A stretch of DNA of 16,442 nucleotides from Candidatus Fibrimonadales bacterium. Lineage in GTDB: Bacteria; Fibrobacterota; Fibrobacteria; Fibrobacterales; Fibrobacteraceae. Shown piece by piece: positions 7,278 through 13,971 of the stretch; the first letter of the stretch is position 1, and every line of letters begins with the position of its first letter. The DNA is taken from the NCBI GenBank assembly GCA_009777135.1, contig WRMM01000009.1, forward strand, positions 1-16,442. Direction: 5' to 3'. Position numbers and translations under genes: made by a program. A model generated the notes under the pieces. It did no database searches, had not been told where the DNA came from, and saw only the letters and a list, made by a program, of their open reading frames with translations.

Positions 7278-8755
7278 ACCTTGTTTCTCCCTGTGTTTTT
7301 TGCATCATAGAGCTTTTGGTCTGCCAGGTCTATAAAACTTTGCATATTGTCTTCTAAACCAGGAGTTTTGCAAACCACGCCTATGCTGATGGTGGCTTTG
7401 CCAGCACGCTCCATTGATATTCTTATATTTTCCGCAATTTTTTTTGCGCCGTCTATGCTTGTGTTTGGCAAAATTACGCAAAATTCCTCGCCGCCAAACC
7501 TTGCCGTAAAATCAGAAGTTCTATTCACGCAATAACTGAATATGCGCGCAACGTCCCGCAAAAGCCTGTCGCCTTCCAAATGCCCATGCTTATCGTTATA
7601 GTTTTTGAATTTGTCCAAATCCATCATCAAAAAACTCAGCGGATATTTTCCTCTTACAGCCCGATTCCATTCATCTTCTATTCTCATATTGAAAAATCTT
7701 CTGTTGGGCAGCTTTGTAAGCTCGTCTAAAAGGCTGGACTCTATATAAGATAGCATTTGTTTATTTATAGGCTTTAATATATGCGATATGAGTTTATTGA
7801 AAATAAAGAAAACCAAAAGCATAATAAACAGCAGCGCAAAAAATACCATAGTCGCTCTTTCTTCAAGAATTTTTGCCATATTGACTTTATCTTTTGCCAC
7901 AAAAAACAGGTTGACTTTTTCCCCGCTGTTCACAACATATTGAGAGTTGTCAAAATTAAATGCAATGCTGGAATTTTTATTCATTTTGAAGGCTCTTTTC
8001 ATTACTTCTTCGCCTCGTAAATCGCCAAGCAGTTCTTTGAGCCTTTTTTTCTCTTTCACAATATTTTCATCTGCCGCCCCTATAACAATTCCATGCTCGT
8101 CAAAGATAAAAACGTTTTCTGGCAAACGCAATTTGTTCACAAATTCAAAAAGAGATATTCTGCTGCTTATTACCCCAATAGTCTTCTCATCTGCATACAC
8201 TGGGTAATTTACGTATAAATCGTAAATATGGCGATTTAAATAATCAAAATCAACTTGTATCATCGGCGGTTTTTTGCTTTCCAAAACTTCAAAGAACCAT
8301 GCGTGTTTTGGATTGCCTGCGCTGTATTTTTCCATAAATTGCCCGTTTACATAAAGATTGAAATCGTTTATGTTTATCCAGTTTAGAATTTTGCTGTCAA
8401 AGTATTTTTTATGGGAGTCAAACAACGCAAAGCTTTCTTCTTTTGCTCTTTCATTGCTAGGGTCAGAAAAATAATTGCTTATATTAGGATTTTCAGATAA
8501 AGCTTTCAGCAGCAGGATTTCTTTGTCAAGTTCAGCTTTCAGCAATAGATGGCTTGTATTCAAAGTTTGCTTTAGTTCTTGCTCAAGATTTTCATTGAGA
8601 ATTTTTTGCATGGAAAAATAGTAAGCCGCCGAACTACCCAAAGCTACTATTGCAAACAGCAAAGCAGAAAACAAAGCTATGGCTTTGCGCAGAGGCATAT
8701 TGAAAAGGATACGCCTGTCAAAATCATTAGCCACATTATTGGCATAATTGGACAT
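7268..8755 (-). CDS. Membrane diguanylate cyclase (GGDEF) with extracytoplasmic sensor
   Basis: The 495-aa protein has a first membrane helix (about 25-47), a ~250-residue periplasmic sensor region of Cache-like appearance, a second helix (about 303-321) and a C-terminal GGDEF domain from about 340. The active site reads GGEEF (421-425), with metal-binding D379 in MDLDKFKNYND, so it should make cyclic di-GMP from GTP. RTSD at 412-415, five residues before GGEEF, is a complete RxxD inhibitory site, implying product feedback. No EAL domain is present. It is the first gene of the minus-strand operon. TATATT lies exactly 6 nt before the ATG and there is no Shine-Dalgarno, suggesting a leaderless transcript. 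Met20 is a less likely alternative start. Confidence 0.94.
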   Translation of the reverse strand: MSNYANNVANDFDRRILFNMPLRKAIALFSALLFAIVALGSSAAYYFSMQKILNENLEQELKQTLNTSHLLLKAELDKEILLLKALSENPNISNYFSDPSNERAKEESFALFDSHKKYFDSKILNWININDFNLYVNGQFMEKYSAGNPKHAWFFEVLESKKPPMIQVDFDYLNRHIYDLYVNYPVYADEKTIGVISSRISLFEFVNKLRLPENVFIFDEHGIVIGAADENIVKEKKRLKELLGDLRGEEVMKRAFKMNKNSSIAFNFDNSQYVVNSGEKVNLFFVAKDKVNMAKILEERATMVFFALLFIMLLVFFIFNKLISHILKPINKQMLSYIESSLLDELTKLPNRRFFNMRIEDEWNRAVRGKYPLSFLMMDLDKFKNYNDKHGHLEGDRLLRDVARIFSYCVNRTSDFTARFGGEEFCVILPNTSIDGAKKIAENIRISMERAGKATISIGVVCKTPGLEDNMQSFIDLADQKLYDAKNTGRNKVCG

Positions 8756-8761
8756 GGTATT

Positions 8762-8767
8762 AATATA
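8762..8767 (-). promoter_or_regulatory. Putative -10 element of the diguanylate-cyclase operon
   Basis: On the minus strand AATCAGCAATTACTATATT is followed by AATACC and the ATG. With the usual 6-7 nt from the -10 to the start of transcription, the first base of the mRNA would be the A of the ATG. About 30 bases upstream begins the GGGTATG-type repeat. Confidence 0.55.
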
Positions 8768-8786
8768 GTAATTGCTGATTTACTCG

Positions 8787-8900
8787 CTTTGGGTATGGGG
8801 TATAGGGTATGGGGGATTTCATAAAAAACGGCTTAAATTCGCTAAAAAGGGCATATTTTTGCATTGCCCATACCCCAAACCCTATACCCCATACCCAAGC
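8787..8900. repeat. Inverted repeat of GGGTATG-type units between divergent promoters
   Basis: The left arm (8787-8815) is built of GGGTATG, GGGTATA and GGGTATG units. The right arm (8867-8900) is its reverse complement with one extra unit, and its match runs out to AAGC. The centre is AT-rich and begins ATAAAAAACGGCTT, similar to the centre of the 237-385 element. It lies between the promoter of the minus-strand cyclase operon and that of tRNA-His; no coding sequence is supported in 8756-8949. Confidence 0.75.
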
Positions 8901-8932
8901 ATTGAGCTAAGCAACGATTGCTATAAATTTTC

Positions 8933-8938
8933 TATATT
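8933..8938 (+). promoter_or_regulatory. Putative -10 element of tRNA-His (and nuoA)
   Basis: CTATATT ends 11 nt before the first tRNA base (G-1 at 8950). This gives a short 5' leader for RNase P. A second candidate, GCTATAAATT at about 8920-8929, aligns better with the dispersed promoter repeat and would give a leader of around 16 nt. Confidence 0.4.
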
Positions 8939-8949
8939 TACCATTTCAC

Positions 8950-9024
<75 letters not shown>

Positions 9025-9026
9025 CT

Positions 9027-9407
9027 ATGAGCGAATATGCAATTCTTCTCGTCTTTCTTTTTTTAGGCGGGTTTATAGCGGCGGCTGCCATAATAACCGG
9101 CAAGGTTTTGGGTTTTGCTTCAAAAGACAGCAAATCTAAATTCGCAGCTTATGAATGCGGAATGGAAACATTTGGCAATGCCAGAATGCAGTTCAAGGTT
9201 GGCTATGTGGTTTTTGCCATTATGTTCTTGGTGTTTGATGTGAAGGCTCTCTTTCTTTTTCCAATGCTGGTTGACTGGCAAAGCGTAGTCGCTGGCTCGC
9301 TAGACATTTCCGTGCTGCCTGCATTTCTAGCTTTGGGTTTTTTCTTTTCCGTGATGGTATCTGGCCTTGCATACGCATGGAAAAAAGGCTGGCTCAAGTG
9401 GGAGTAG
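9027..9407 (+). CDS. nuoA: NADH-quinone oxidoreductase subunit A
   Basis: NuoA is a small membrane subunit of respiratory complex I. The 126-aa product has three membrane helices (about 5-25, 58-78, 97-117) and the family signature: AYECGM (41-46), G-N-AR (50-53), then KVGYVVFAIMFLVFDV (57-72). The residue after FDV is Lys73 where the family nearly always has Glu (FDVE/FDIE). The ATG is only 2 nt after the tRNA-His discriminator base and no Shine-Dalgarno is available outside the tRNA. A GTG in the anticodon (8985) is in frame but would add an implausible N-terminus. No other nuo gene follows; the next gene converges and ends 2 bp away. Whether the rest of complex I is encoded elsewhere cannot be seen here. 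Confidence 0.93.
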   Translation: MSEYAILLVFLFLGGFIAAAAIITGKVLGFASKDSKSKFAAYECGMETFGNARMQFKVGYVVFAIMFLVFDVKALFLFPMLVDWQSVVAGSLDISVLPAFLALGFFFSVMVSGLAYAWKKGWLKWE

Positions 9408-9419
9408 CGTTAAAACGCT
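9406..9419. terminator. Possible weak bidirectional hairpin between nuoA and the Omp85-like gene
   Basis: AGCGT-TAAA-ACGCT type symmetry spans both convergent stop codons (TAG at 9405-9407, minus-strand stop at 9410-9412). The stem is only about 5-6 bp and T-tracts are poor, so termination efficiency is doubtful. Confidence 0.25.
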
Positions 9420-10513
9420 TCGTTTATCTTAATCGCCATTCCTAAATGCTTTTTATCTATCAGTGCTAGGTCTCCGCGAATGTGCGTTTTGCTTTCGCTG
9501 TTCACCAAAAATCTGCCTCCTATGCCAATAGACTCGTGCCATTCATTGCGATTAAGGTCTGCAATTCCGTTCCCGACCTTTGCCAGCTCATAAAACAAAG
9601 TTCCCTTGCAACGCCAAAAAAGGTGAGTTCGCAACTCAGACTGCAAAACCCAAGAAGTTTTATCAAGCAAAAATCCTTTTTTCAAACCCCTCAGCTGCTC
9701 AACTCCGTCTGGCTGCGCAAACCGGTCAAAAGGAACGTCGCCGTCAAAATCTTCTAGATAAGAGCTTAGGGCTAAAACTCCTTCTGGCAAAAACGGCAAA
9801 GGAATATATGTTTTGGCGTTTATGTTTTTCCAGATAAAATTTCTTTTGCCATGCCAATCATTATCTCTTGAACTGAAATGTATATGCCTAATTTGAACAA
9901 AGCTGCCCCTGCGAGGCCAATCGTTTTTTTCTGCGCTATTGTATGTTAGATTGTAGCCTGCTCCAAGCCTCCCGGAGTTTTTCAAATCTCTGTATTTTAC
10001 TAAGTCTGTGTTCTCGGTTTTTTCATAATCAAAAACAATGTATTCCAAATCCAGTTCTGCTCCGTAATTGAATTTGCCATTCCATGATTTTGGCAAAAAC
10101 AAATCCGTGCCTAAAGAGAAAGGCAGGCGAATATTTTTGGAAGTATAAACATCATATACCTTTTCGTCCCATTCATTGCCTGTTCCAAAGAATTGCGTAG
10201 GCCAGCTGGCAAGGTATAAATAAGACACAAAGTTCCAATTGCCGCCCACAGGCTCATGGACAAATTTATTTATAAAAGTAGTCTGTTTTTTAAACGAGGT
10301 CATTACAACGGTAGCATTACTGCTGCCAGCTTTGGAACCATCTTTAGCAGGAGGCTCAATAAAAATCATAGCTCCCGCCCCCAAAATTATTCCCGTTTCC
10401 TCAGAATACGCCCCAACCGGCAAAATCAAAAATTTTTTAAATTCAAACAAATCATCGCTCTGTGCTAGGAGCAAAGAGTTGGCGAGTAGGATAAGGATTA
10501 GAAAGTTACGCAT
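9410..10513 (-). CDS. Small Omp85/BamA-TamA-like outer-membrane beta-barrel protein without POTRA domains
   Basis: The 367-aa product starts with a signal peptide (about 1-18, hydrophobic FLILILLANSLLLAQ). The rest alternates polar and hydrophobic residues as in a beta barrel and ends with phenylalanine, as outer-membrane proteins usually do. WPRRGSF (199-205), EQLRGLKKGF (272-281) and QSELRTHLFW (291-300) match the conserved barrel features of the Omp85 superfamily, where the (V/L)RG(F/Y/L) motif folds into the barrel lumen. There is no room for POTRA domains before the barrel, so a BamA-type assembly role is unlikely; transport or envelope function is unknown. It lies 46 bp after the DUF1016 gene on the same strand, but the two seem functionally unrelated. 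Confidence 0.78.
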   Translation of the reverse strand: MRNFLILILLANSLLLAQSDDLFEFKKFLILPVGAYSEETGIILGAGAMIFIEPPAKDGSKAGSSNATVVMTSFKKQTTFINKFVHEPVGGNWNFVSYLYLASWPTQFFGTGNEWDEKVYDVYTSKNIRLPFSLGTDLFLPKSWNGKFNYGAELDLEYIVFDYEKTENTDLVKYRDLKNSGRLGAGYNLTYNSAEKNDWPRRGSFVQIRHIHFSSRDNDWHGKRNFIWKNINAKTYIPLPFLPEGVLALSSYLEDFDGDVPFDRFAQPDGVEQLRGLKKGFLLDKTSWVLQSELRTHLFWRCKGTLFYELAKVGNGIADLNRNEWHESIGIGGRFLVNSESKTHIRGDLALIDKKHLGMAIKINEAF

Positions 10514-10559
10514 ATTTGAGATGGGTAAATTAGAAATTTCCTACAATTGCCAACGCCGT

Positions 10560-11702
10560 CTAAGTCGGCGTGCGTGATGTTGAGGATTTTTTACTATTCT
10601 CAAATTCTAAAATCCATTCTTTTAATTTATTTTGCAAAAGTTTTTTATCCGGCAAATAAAGCGCATATTGCGCTGAATATATATTTGCATTTTTGGGCAA
10701 TGTTAATTTTACCAAAGTTTGGTTTGCAGTTTCGCAAAGCAAAATGCCAATAGTTGGTTTTTCAAATTTTTGTTTTACATATCTATCATAATAATTTACA
10801 TACATCTGCATTTGACCTAAATCTTGGTGAGTTAATTTGCTCGTTTTTAAATCTATTAAAACGTAGCATTGCAAAAGTCTATTGTAAAGCACCAAGTCAA
10901 CAAAATAATGTTCTTCATCAAAAGTAAATCGTTTTTGCCGAGATTCAAATAAAAACCCTTTTCCTATTTCAAGCAAGAATTTTTGCATATTGTCTATAAT
11001 TTTACTTTCTAAATCCGTTTCACTGTAAATAGCTTTTTCTTCTAACCCTAAAAATTCAAGCGTGAAAGGACTTTTTAATATATCCTCTGGTTTTTCAATT
11101 GTTTGTCCTTTATTGGCAAGTTTTAACACGCCTTTTTTATTGCGGCTCAAAGCTAGGCGTTCATACAAACTGCTTGCGCATTGCCTTGCAAGTTGGCGGA
11201 CGCTCCAATTTTCTTTTGTTGCTTCTATTTCGTAAAAGTTTCTTTCGGCAATGTTTTCGATTTTCATAAGTATTAGGTAGTGGGACCAAGATAGGGTGAA
11301 TTTATGAGACGGTGTCTGAAGAATTGGTAATTTCGCAGACGGTGTCTGCAGAATTGGCAATTTATTAGACACTGTCTGATAAATTGAAGATTGGTCATAC
11401 GCTGTTTGGCCAATAATATTTTGAGAATATGTCAAGTAAAAGTTTCGCATATATTGTAAGTTAATTACAGAAAAACCTTCTCCAAACCGTTCAATAAGTT
11501 TAGCAGATAGTTCCTTTAAAATATTTTTTCCGTATATAGCTCTTTGCTTCCCCTGCTGCTCTTCTTCCACAATATGCCTGCCTATTTCATAGTAGGCATA
11601 TACCATTGACAAATTTATAGCTGTAGATGCTCGCTTGCGAGCAAGCTCTATTATTGAAGCTATCTTTGAGTAAAGCAAAGTAGTTGGCAGTTGTTTTGAC
11701 AT
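10560..11702 (-). CDS. DUF1016 / YhcG-family PDDEXK nuclease-domain protein
   Basis: The 380-aa protein has the two-domain plan of the YhcG family. An N-terminal DUF1016_N helical domain (about 1-150) includes AYYEIGRHIVEEEQQG and ends in LSWSHYLILM. A C-terminal PDDEXK-type nuclease domain carries D269 (FVDLVLYN), D284-L-K286 (YVLIDLKT) and QMQMYVNYYD (298-307), the usual positions for metal binding and catalysis. The family's role is not settled; members often sit in or near restriction-modification loci and are suspected in DNA defence or repair. Here it stands alone among housekeeping genes, which is compatible with lateral gain. Between the domains lie three 10-residue repeats (about 110-134). 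TATTTT is exactly 6 nt before the ATG without a Shine-Dalgarno. It diverges from typA. Confidence 0.9.
   Translation of the reverse strand: MSKQLPTTLLYSKIASIIELARKRASTAINLSMVYAYYEIGRHIVEEEQQGKQRAIYGKNILKELSAKLIERFGEGFSVINLQYMRNFYLTYSQNIIGQTAYDQSSIYQTVSNKLPILQTPSAKLPILQTPSHKFTLSWSHYLILMKIENIAERNFYEIEATKENWSVRQLARQCASSLYERLALSRNKKGVLKLANKGQTIEKPEDILKSPFTLEFLGLEEKAIYSETDLESKIIDNMQKFLLEIGKGFLFESRQKRFTFDEEHYFVDLVLYNRLLQCYVLIDLKTSKLTHQDLGQMQMYVNYYDRYVKQKFEKPTIGILLCETANQTLVKLTLPKNANIYSAQYALYLPDKKLLQNKLKEWILEFENSKKSSTSRTPT
11305..11394. repeat. Three 30-bp tandem repeats inside the DUF1016 gene
   Basis: AGAC-N3-GTCT palindromic cores recur with exact 30-bp spacing (AGAC at 11307, 11337 and 11367), each followed by a G/AATTG-rich stretch. 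The first two copies are nearly identical, the third diverged. Because 30 is a multiple of three, the repeats keep the reading frame and encode PILQTPSAKL-type units in the interdomain linker. Confidence 0.85.
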
Positions 11703-11708
11703 TGGATT

Positions 11709-11714
11709 AAAATA
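11709..11714 (-). promoter_or_regulatory. Putative -10 element of the DUF1016 gene
   Basis: CTATTTT is followed by AATCCA and the ATG at 11702, the same 6-nt spacing as at 8762 and 11737. A leaderless transcript is predicted. Its position coincides with where the -35 of the divergent typA promoter would lie. Confidence 0.45.
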
Positions 11715-11736
11715 GAAAATTAGCCATTTTTTTTAC

Positions 11737-11742
11737 TATTTT
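11737..11742 (+). promoter_or_regulatory. Putative -10 element of typA
   Basis: TTACTATTTT is followed by CCCTCC and the ATG at 11749. No purine-rich Shine-Dalgarno exists; the six bases before the start are all pyrimidine. The 6-nt spacing predicts transcription starting at the start codon. Confidence 0.5.
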
Positions 11743-11748
11743 CCCTCC

Positions 11749-13557
11749 ATGCAAAAAATACGCAATGTAGCTATAATAGCTCATGTTGACCACGGCAAAA
11801 CAACGCTGGTTGACCAGATTTTAAAACAATGCGGAGCGTTTAGGGAAACGGAAGATGTGGCCGAGCGGGTTATGGATTCCGGAGACTTGGAACGCGAACG
11901 CGGCATTACTATTTTGTCTAAGAATGCAAGCATTTTTTACAAAGAACATCGCATAAATATTGTGGATACGCCGGGGCACGCAGATTTTGGCGGACAGGTG
12001 GAACGAATTTTAGGAACCGTGGATGGCGTTTTGCTTGTGGTGGATGCCTTTGAAGGTCCAATGGCGCAAACTCGCTTTGTAACGCAAAAAGCGCTTGAAC
12101 TGGGGCTGATTCCAATCGTTGTTATAAATAAAATTGACCGCGATGGCTGCAATCCGAGCGGCACTCTTAATAAAGTTTTTGATTTGTTCTGCGATTTGAA
12201 TGCAAGCGATGAGCAGCTGGATTTTGGAGTGGTTTTTGCGAGCGGCCGCAAAGGAATTTGCCGCTTGAACATGAACGACCCAGACACGGATTTGCGTCCA
12301 TTGATGGACATGGTTTTGCAGCGAATTCCCGCGCCAAAAGGTGATTTTGCAGGACCGCCGCTTTTGCAGATTGCATCGCTTGAATACTCTTCGTTTTTAG
12401 GCCGCTTGGCAGTTGGCAGAATTCAAAGCGGGGTTTGGAAAGCTGGTTTGAGCGTTGCGCAGTCGCTGCCGAGCGGCAAGTTCAAGAATATTCGCATTCA
12501 AAAAATTTTGCGTTATGAGGGCATCGCTTTGCAGCCCGTAGAAACCGCTGGTCCTGGCGATATTGTTTTGCTTTCGGGTTTGGATTTTTTTGATATAGGC
12601 GACACTCTTTCGGATATAAATTCGCCGGTATCTTTGCCTCGCATTCAGCTAGACCCGCCAACTGTTTCCATGCTGTTTACCGTGAACACATCGCCGCTTG
12701 CCGGCAAGGGCGGCGGAAAATATTTAACGGGAAATCATTTGCTTGAACGTTTGGAAAGGGCGCGCATGGCAGATCCCGCTTTGCGAATTGAGAAAACGGA
12801 TGGCGCAAGCGCATTTAATGTGAGCGGACGAGGCGTTATGCATCTCACTATTCTAATTGAAAATATGCGGCGCGAGGGCTATGAGTTTACAATAGGCAGC
12901 CCGCAGGTGATTTTTGAAAGCGATGAAAATGGAAATGTTCTGGAGCCAATAGAGCTATTTAAGGTAGAAGTTCCGGCTGAGTTCAGCGGAGCGATTATTG
13001 AGGAGCTTGGCAGACGCAAAGGCGAGATGCTGAATATGATTCAAGACGATAATAATCGGGTTTTTCTTGAATACAATGTGCCTAGCAGGGGATTGATGGG
13101 AATAAGGAGCCTGTTGCTTTCTCTTTCAAAAGGCTATGCGGTTTCTCAGTCAATTTTTTTGGAATACCAGCCACACAAAGGCGAAATTCCAAGCCGCACA
13201 AATGGTGTGTTAATTGCAAAAGATCCTGGCATTGCAAGCGCTTATTCTTTGTGGAAACTAGAAGACCGCGGCATTATGATTATACCGCCGGGTTCGGAGG
13301 TTTATGCCGGAATGATTATAGGCGAAAGCAACCGCGATACAGATTTAATTGTAAATGTAATCAAAACAAAGCAATTAACAAATATAAGAGCTGCTGGCAG
13401 CGATGATAATATTTTGCTGACTCCTTATCTAAAAATGAGCCTTGAGGAATGCGTTACATTTATAAATGACGATGAGTGCGTTGAGGTTACGCCCAATATT
13501 TTGCGTATTCGCAAGAACGAGCTGGACGAGCATAGAAGGAAGAGGAATATTTTGTAA
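11749..13557 (+). CDS. typA: Ribosome-associated translational GTPase TypA/BipA
   Basis: The 602-aa protein is close to the usual TypA length. The G domain has G1 AHVDHGKT (11-18), G2 RGITI (51-55), G3 DTPGH (73-77) and G4 NKID (127-130). It is followed by the EF-G-like beta-barrel and domain III/V parts (IPAPKGDF, GRGVMHLTILIENMRREGYEF, SRGLMGIRS) and the TypA-specific C-terminal domain ending VTPNILRIRKNELDEHRRKR. It is a ribosome-binding GTPase involved in stress and low-temperature adaptation and in ribosome assembly. The N-terminus fits known homologues, so the start is secure despite lacking a Shine-Dalgarno. It diverges from the DUF1016 gene over 46 bp and is followed at once by the dispersed promoter repeat. 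Confidence 0.98.
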   Translation: MQKIRNVAIIAHVDHGKTTLVDQILKQCGAFRETEDVAERVMDSGDLERERGITILSKNASIFYKEHRINIVDTPGHADFGGQVERILGTVDGVLLVVDAFEGPMAQTRFVTQKALELGLIPIVVINKIDRDGCNPSGTLNKVFDLFCDLNASDEQLDFGVVFASGRKGICRLNMNDPDTDLRPLMDMVLQRIPAPKGDFAGPPLLQIASLEYSSFLGRLAVGRIQSGVWKAGLSVAQSLPSGKFKNIRIQKILRYEGIALQPVETAGPGDIVLLSGLDFFDIGDTLSDINSPVSLPRIQLDPPTVSMLFTVNTSPLAGKGGGKYLTGNHLLERLERARMADPALRIEKTDGASAFNVSGRGVMHLTILIENMRREGYEFTIGSPQVIFESDENGNVLEPIELFKVEVPAEFSGAIIEELGRRKGEMLNMIQDDNNRVFLEYNVPSRGLMGIRSLLLSLSKGYAVSQSIFLEYQPHKGEIPSRTNGVLIAKDPGIASAYSLWKLEDRGIMIIPPGSEVYAGMIIGESNRDTDLIVNVIKTKQLTNIRAAGSDDNILLTPYLKMSLEECVTFINDDECVEVTPNILRIRKNELDEHRRKRNIL

Positions 13558-13558
13558 A

Positions 13559-13621
13559 ATTCCCCATACCCTATACCCCATACCCAAAATCCAAAGCGAC
13601 TTAATCAGCGATTACTATATT
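13559..13621 (+). repeat. Dispersed promoter-linked repeat (second copy of the 8762-8815 element)
   Basis: The sequence from CCCCATACCC to ACTATATT matches the reverse complement of 8762-8815. There are 24 identical bases in the CCCATA-type part, then a 7-base insertion (AAAATCC), then AAAGCGA and AATCAGC-N-ATTACTATATT with three mismatches. The copy lies between the typA stop and the DUF2752 gene and carries that gene's presumed promoter. Confidence 0.8.
13616..13621 (+). promoter_or_regulatory. Putative -10 element of the DUF2752 gene
   Basis: AATCAGCGATTACTATATT ends 15 nt before the ATG at 13637. The leader would be about 8 nt and holds no clear Shine-Dalgarno (CATCACAAG). Confidence 0.5.
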
Positions 13622-13636
13622 CATCAGCATCACAAG

Positions 13637-13963
13637 ATGGCGTTTTTTTTAAACCTGCGACGATTGCTAAAAATAGCGGCAGTTCTAACTGCTGTTCTTA
13701 TATTTTATAATATACCATTAGAATTTTTATTAAACGAAGGCAACACTATCTGCCTCTGGAAACGTTTTTTGAATTTTGAGTGCCCAGGCTGCGGCACAAT
13801 AAGGGCGTTTTGGCATATTCTGCACCTTGAGTTCGGAAAAGCTTGGGGATATAACAAAATGGCAGTTGCGCTAACTTTTCCTCTGTTGAGTTTGCTCGCT
13901 ATAGGATGGATATTTCTTGACGAGAAAAAAGCATATCACAGCTGGATGCGATTTTTAAAGTAG
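13637..13963 (+). CDS. DUF2752 small membrane protein
   Basis: The 108-aa protein has hydrophobic helices at about 10-30 and 76-95 and the DUF2752 signature CPGCGTIRAF (49-58) followed by GKAWGYNKM, equivalent to the CPGCG-TRA...YNP pattern of the family. The two cysteines (C49, C52) look like a metal or redox pair; the family's function is unknown. The ATG at 13637 is preferred over in-frame starts further upstream, which would overlap typA by about 90 bp and run through the repeat. It is followed 8 bp later by the helicase gene, suggesting co-transcription, though a functional link is not evident. Confidence 0.85.
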   Translation: MAFFLNLRRLLKIAAVLTAVLIFYNIPLEFLLNEGNTICLWKRFLNFECPGCGTIRAFWHILHLEFGKAWGYNKMAVALTFPLLSLLAIGWIFLDEKKAYHSWMRFLK

Positions 13964-13971
13964 GCTTGTTT

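Noticed and set aside
8787..8900. CRISPR-like array because of repeated short units.
   Set aside because: Units are 6-8 nt, inexact and without spacers; no cas genes are nearby.
10553..10571. Hairpin ACGCCG / CGGCGT over the DUF1016 stop codon as a terminator.
   Set aside because: Only a 6-bp stem with a 7-nt loop and no T-tract on the minus strand.
11305..11394. Repeats in the DUF1016 gene as a CRISPR or protein-binding iteron array.
   Set aside because: They are in frame within a coding sequence and only three copies exist; a protein linker repeat explains them better.
13466..13636. Longer start for the DUF2752 protein.
   Set aside because: It would overlap typA by about 90 bp and translate the dispersed repeat; the 108-aa form fits the family.
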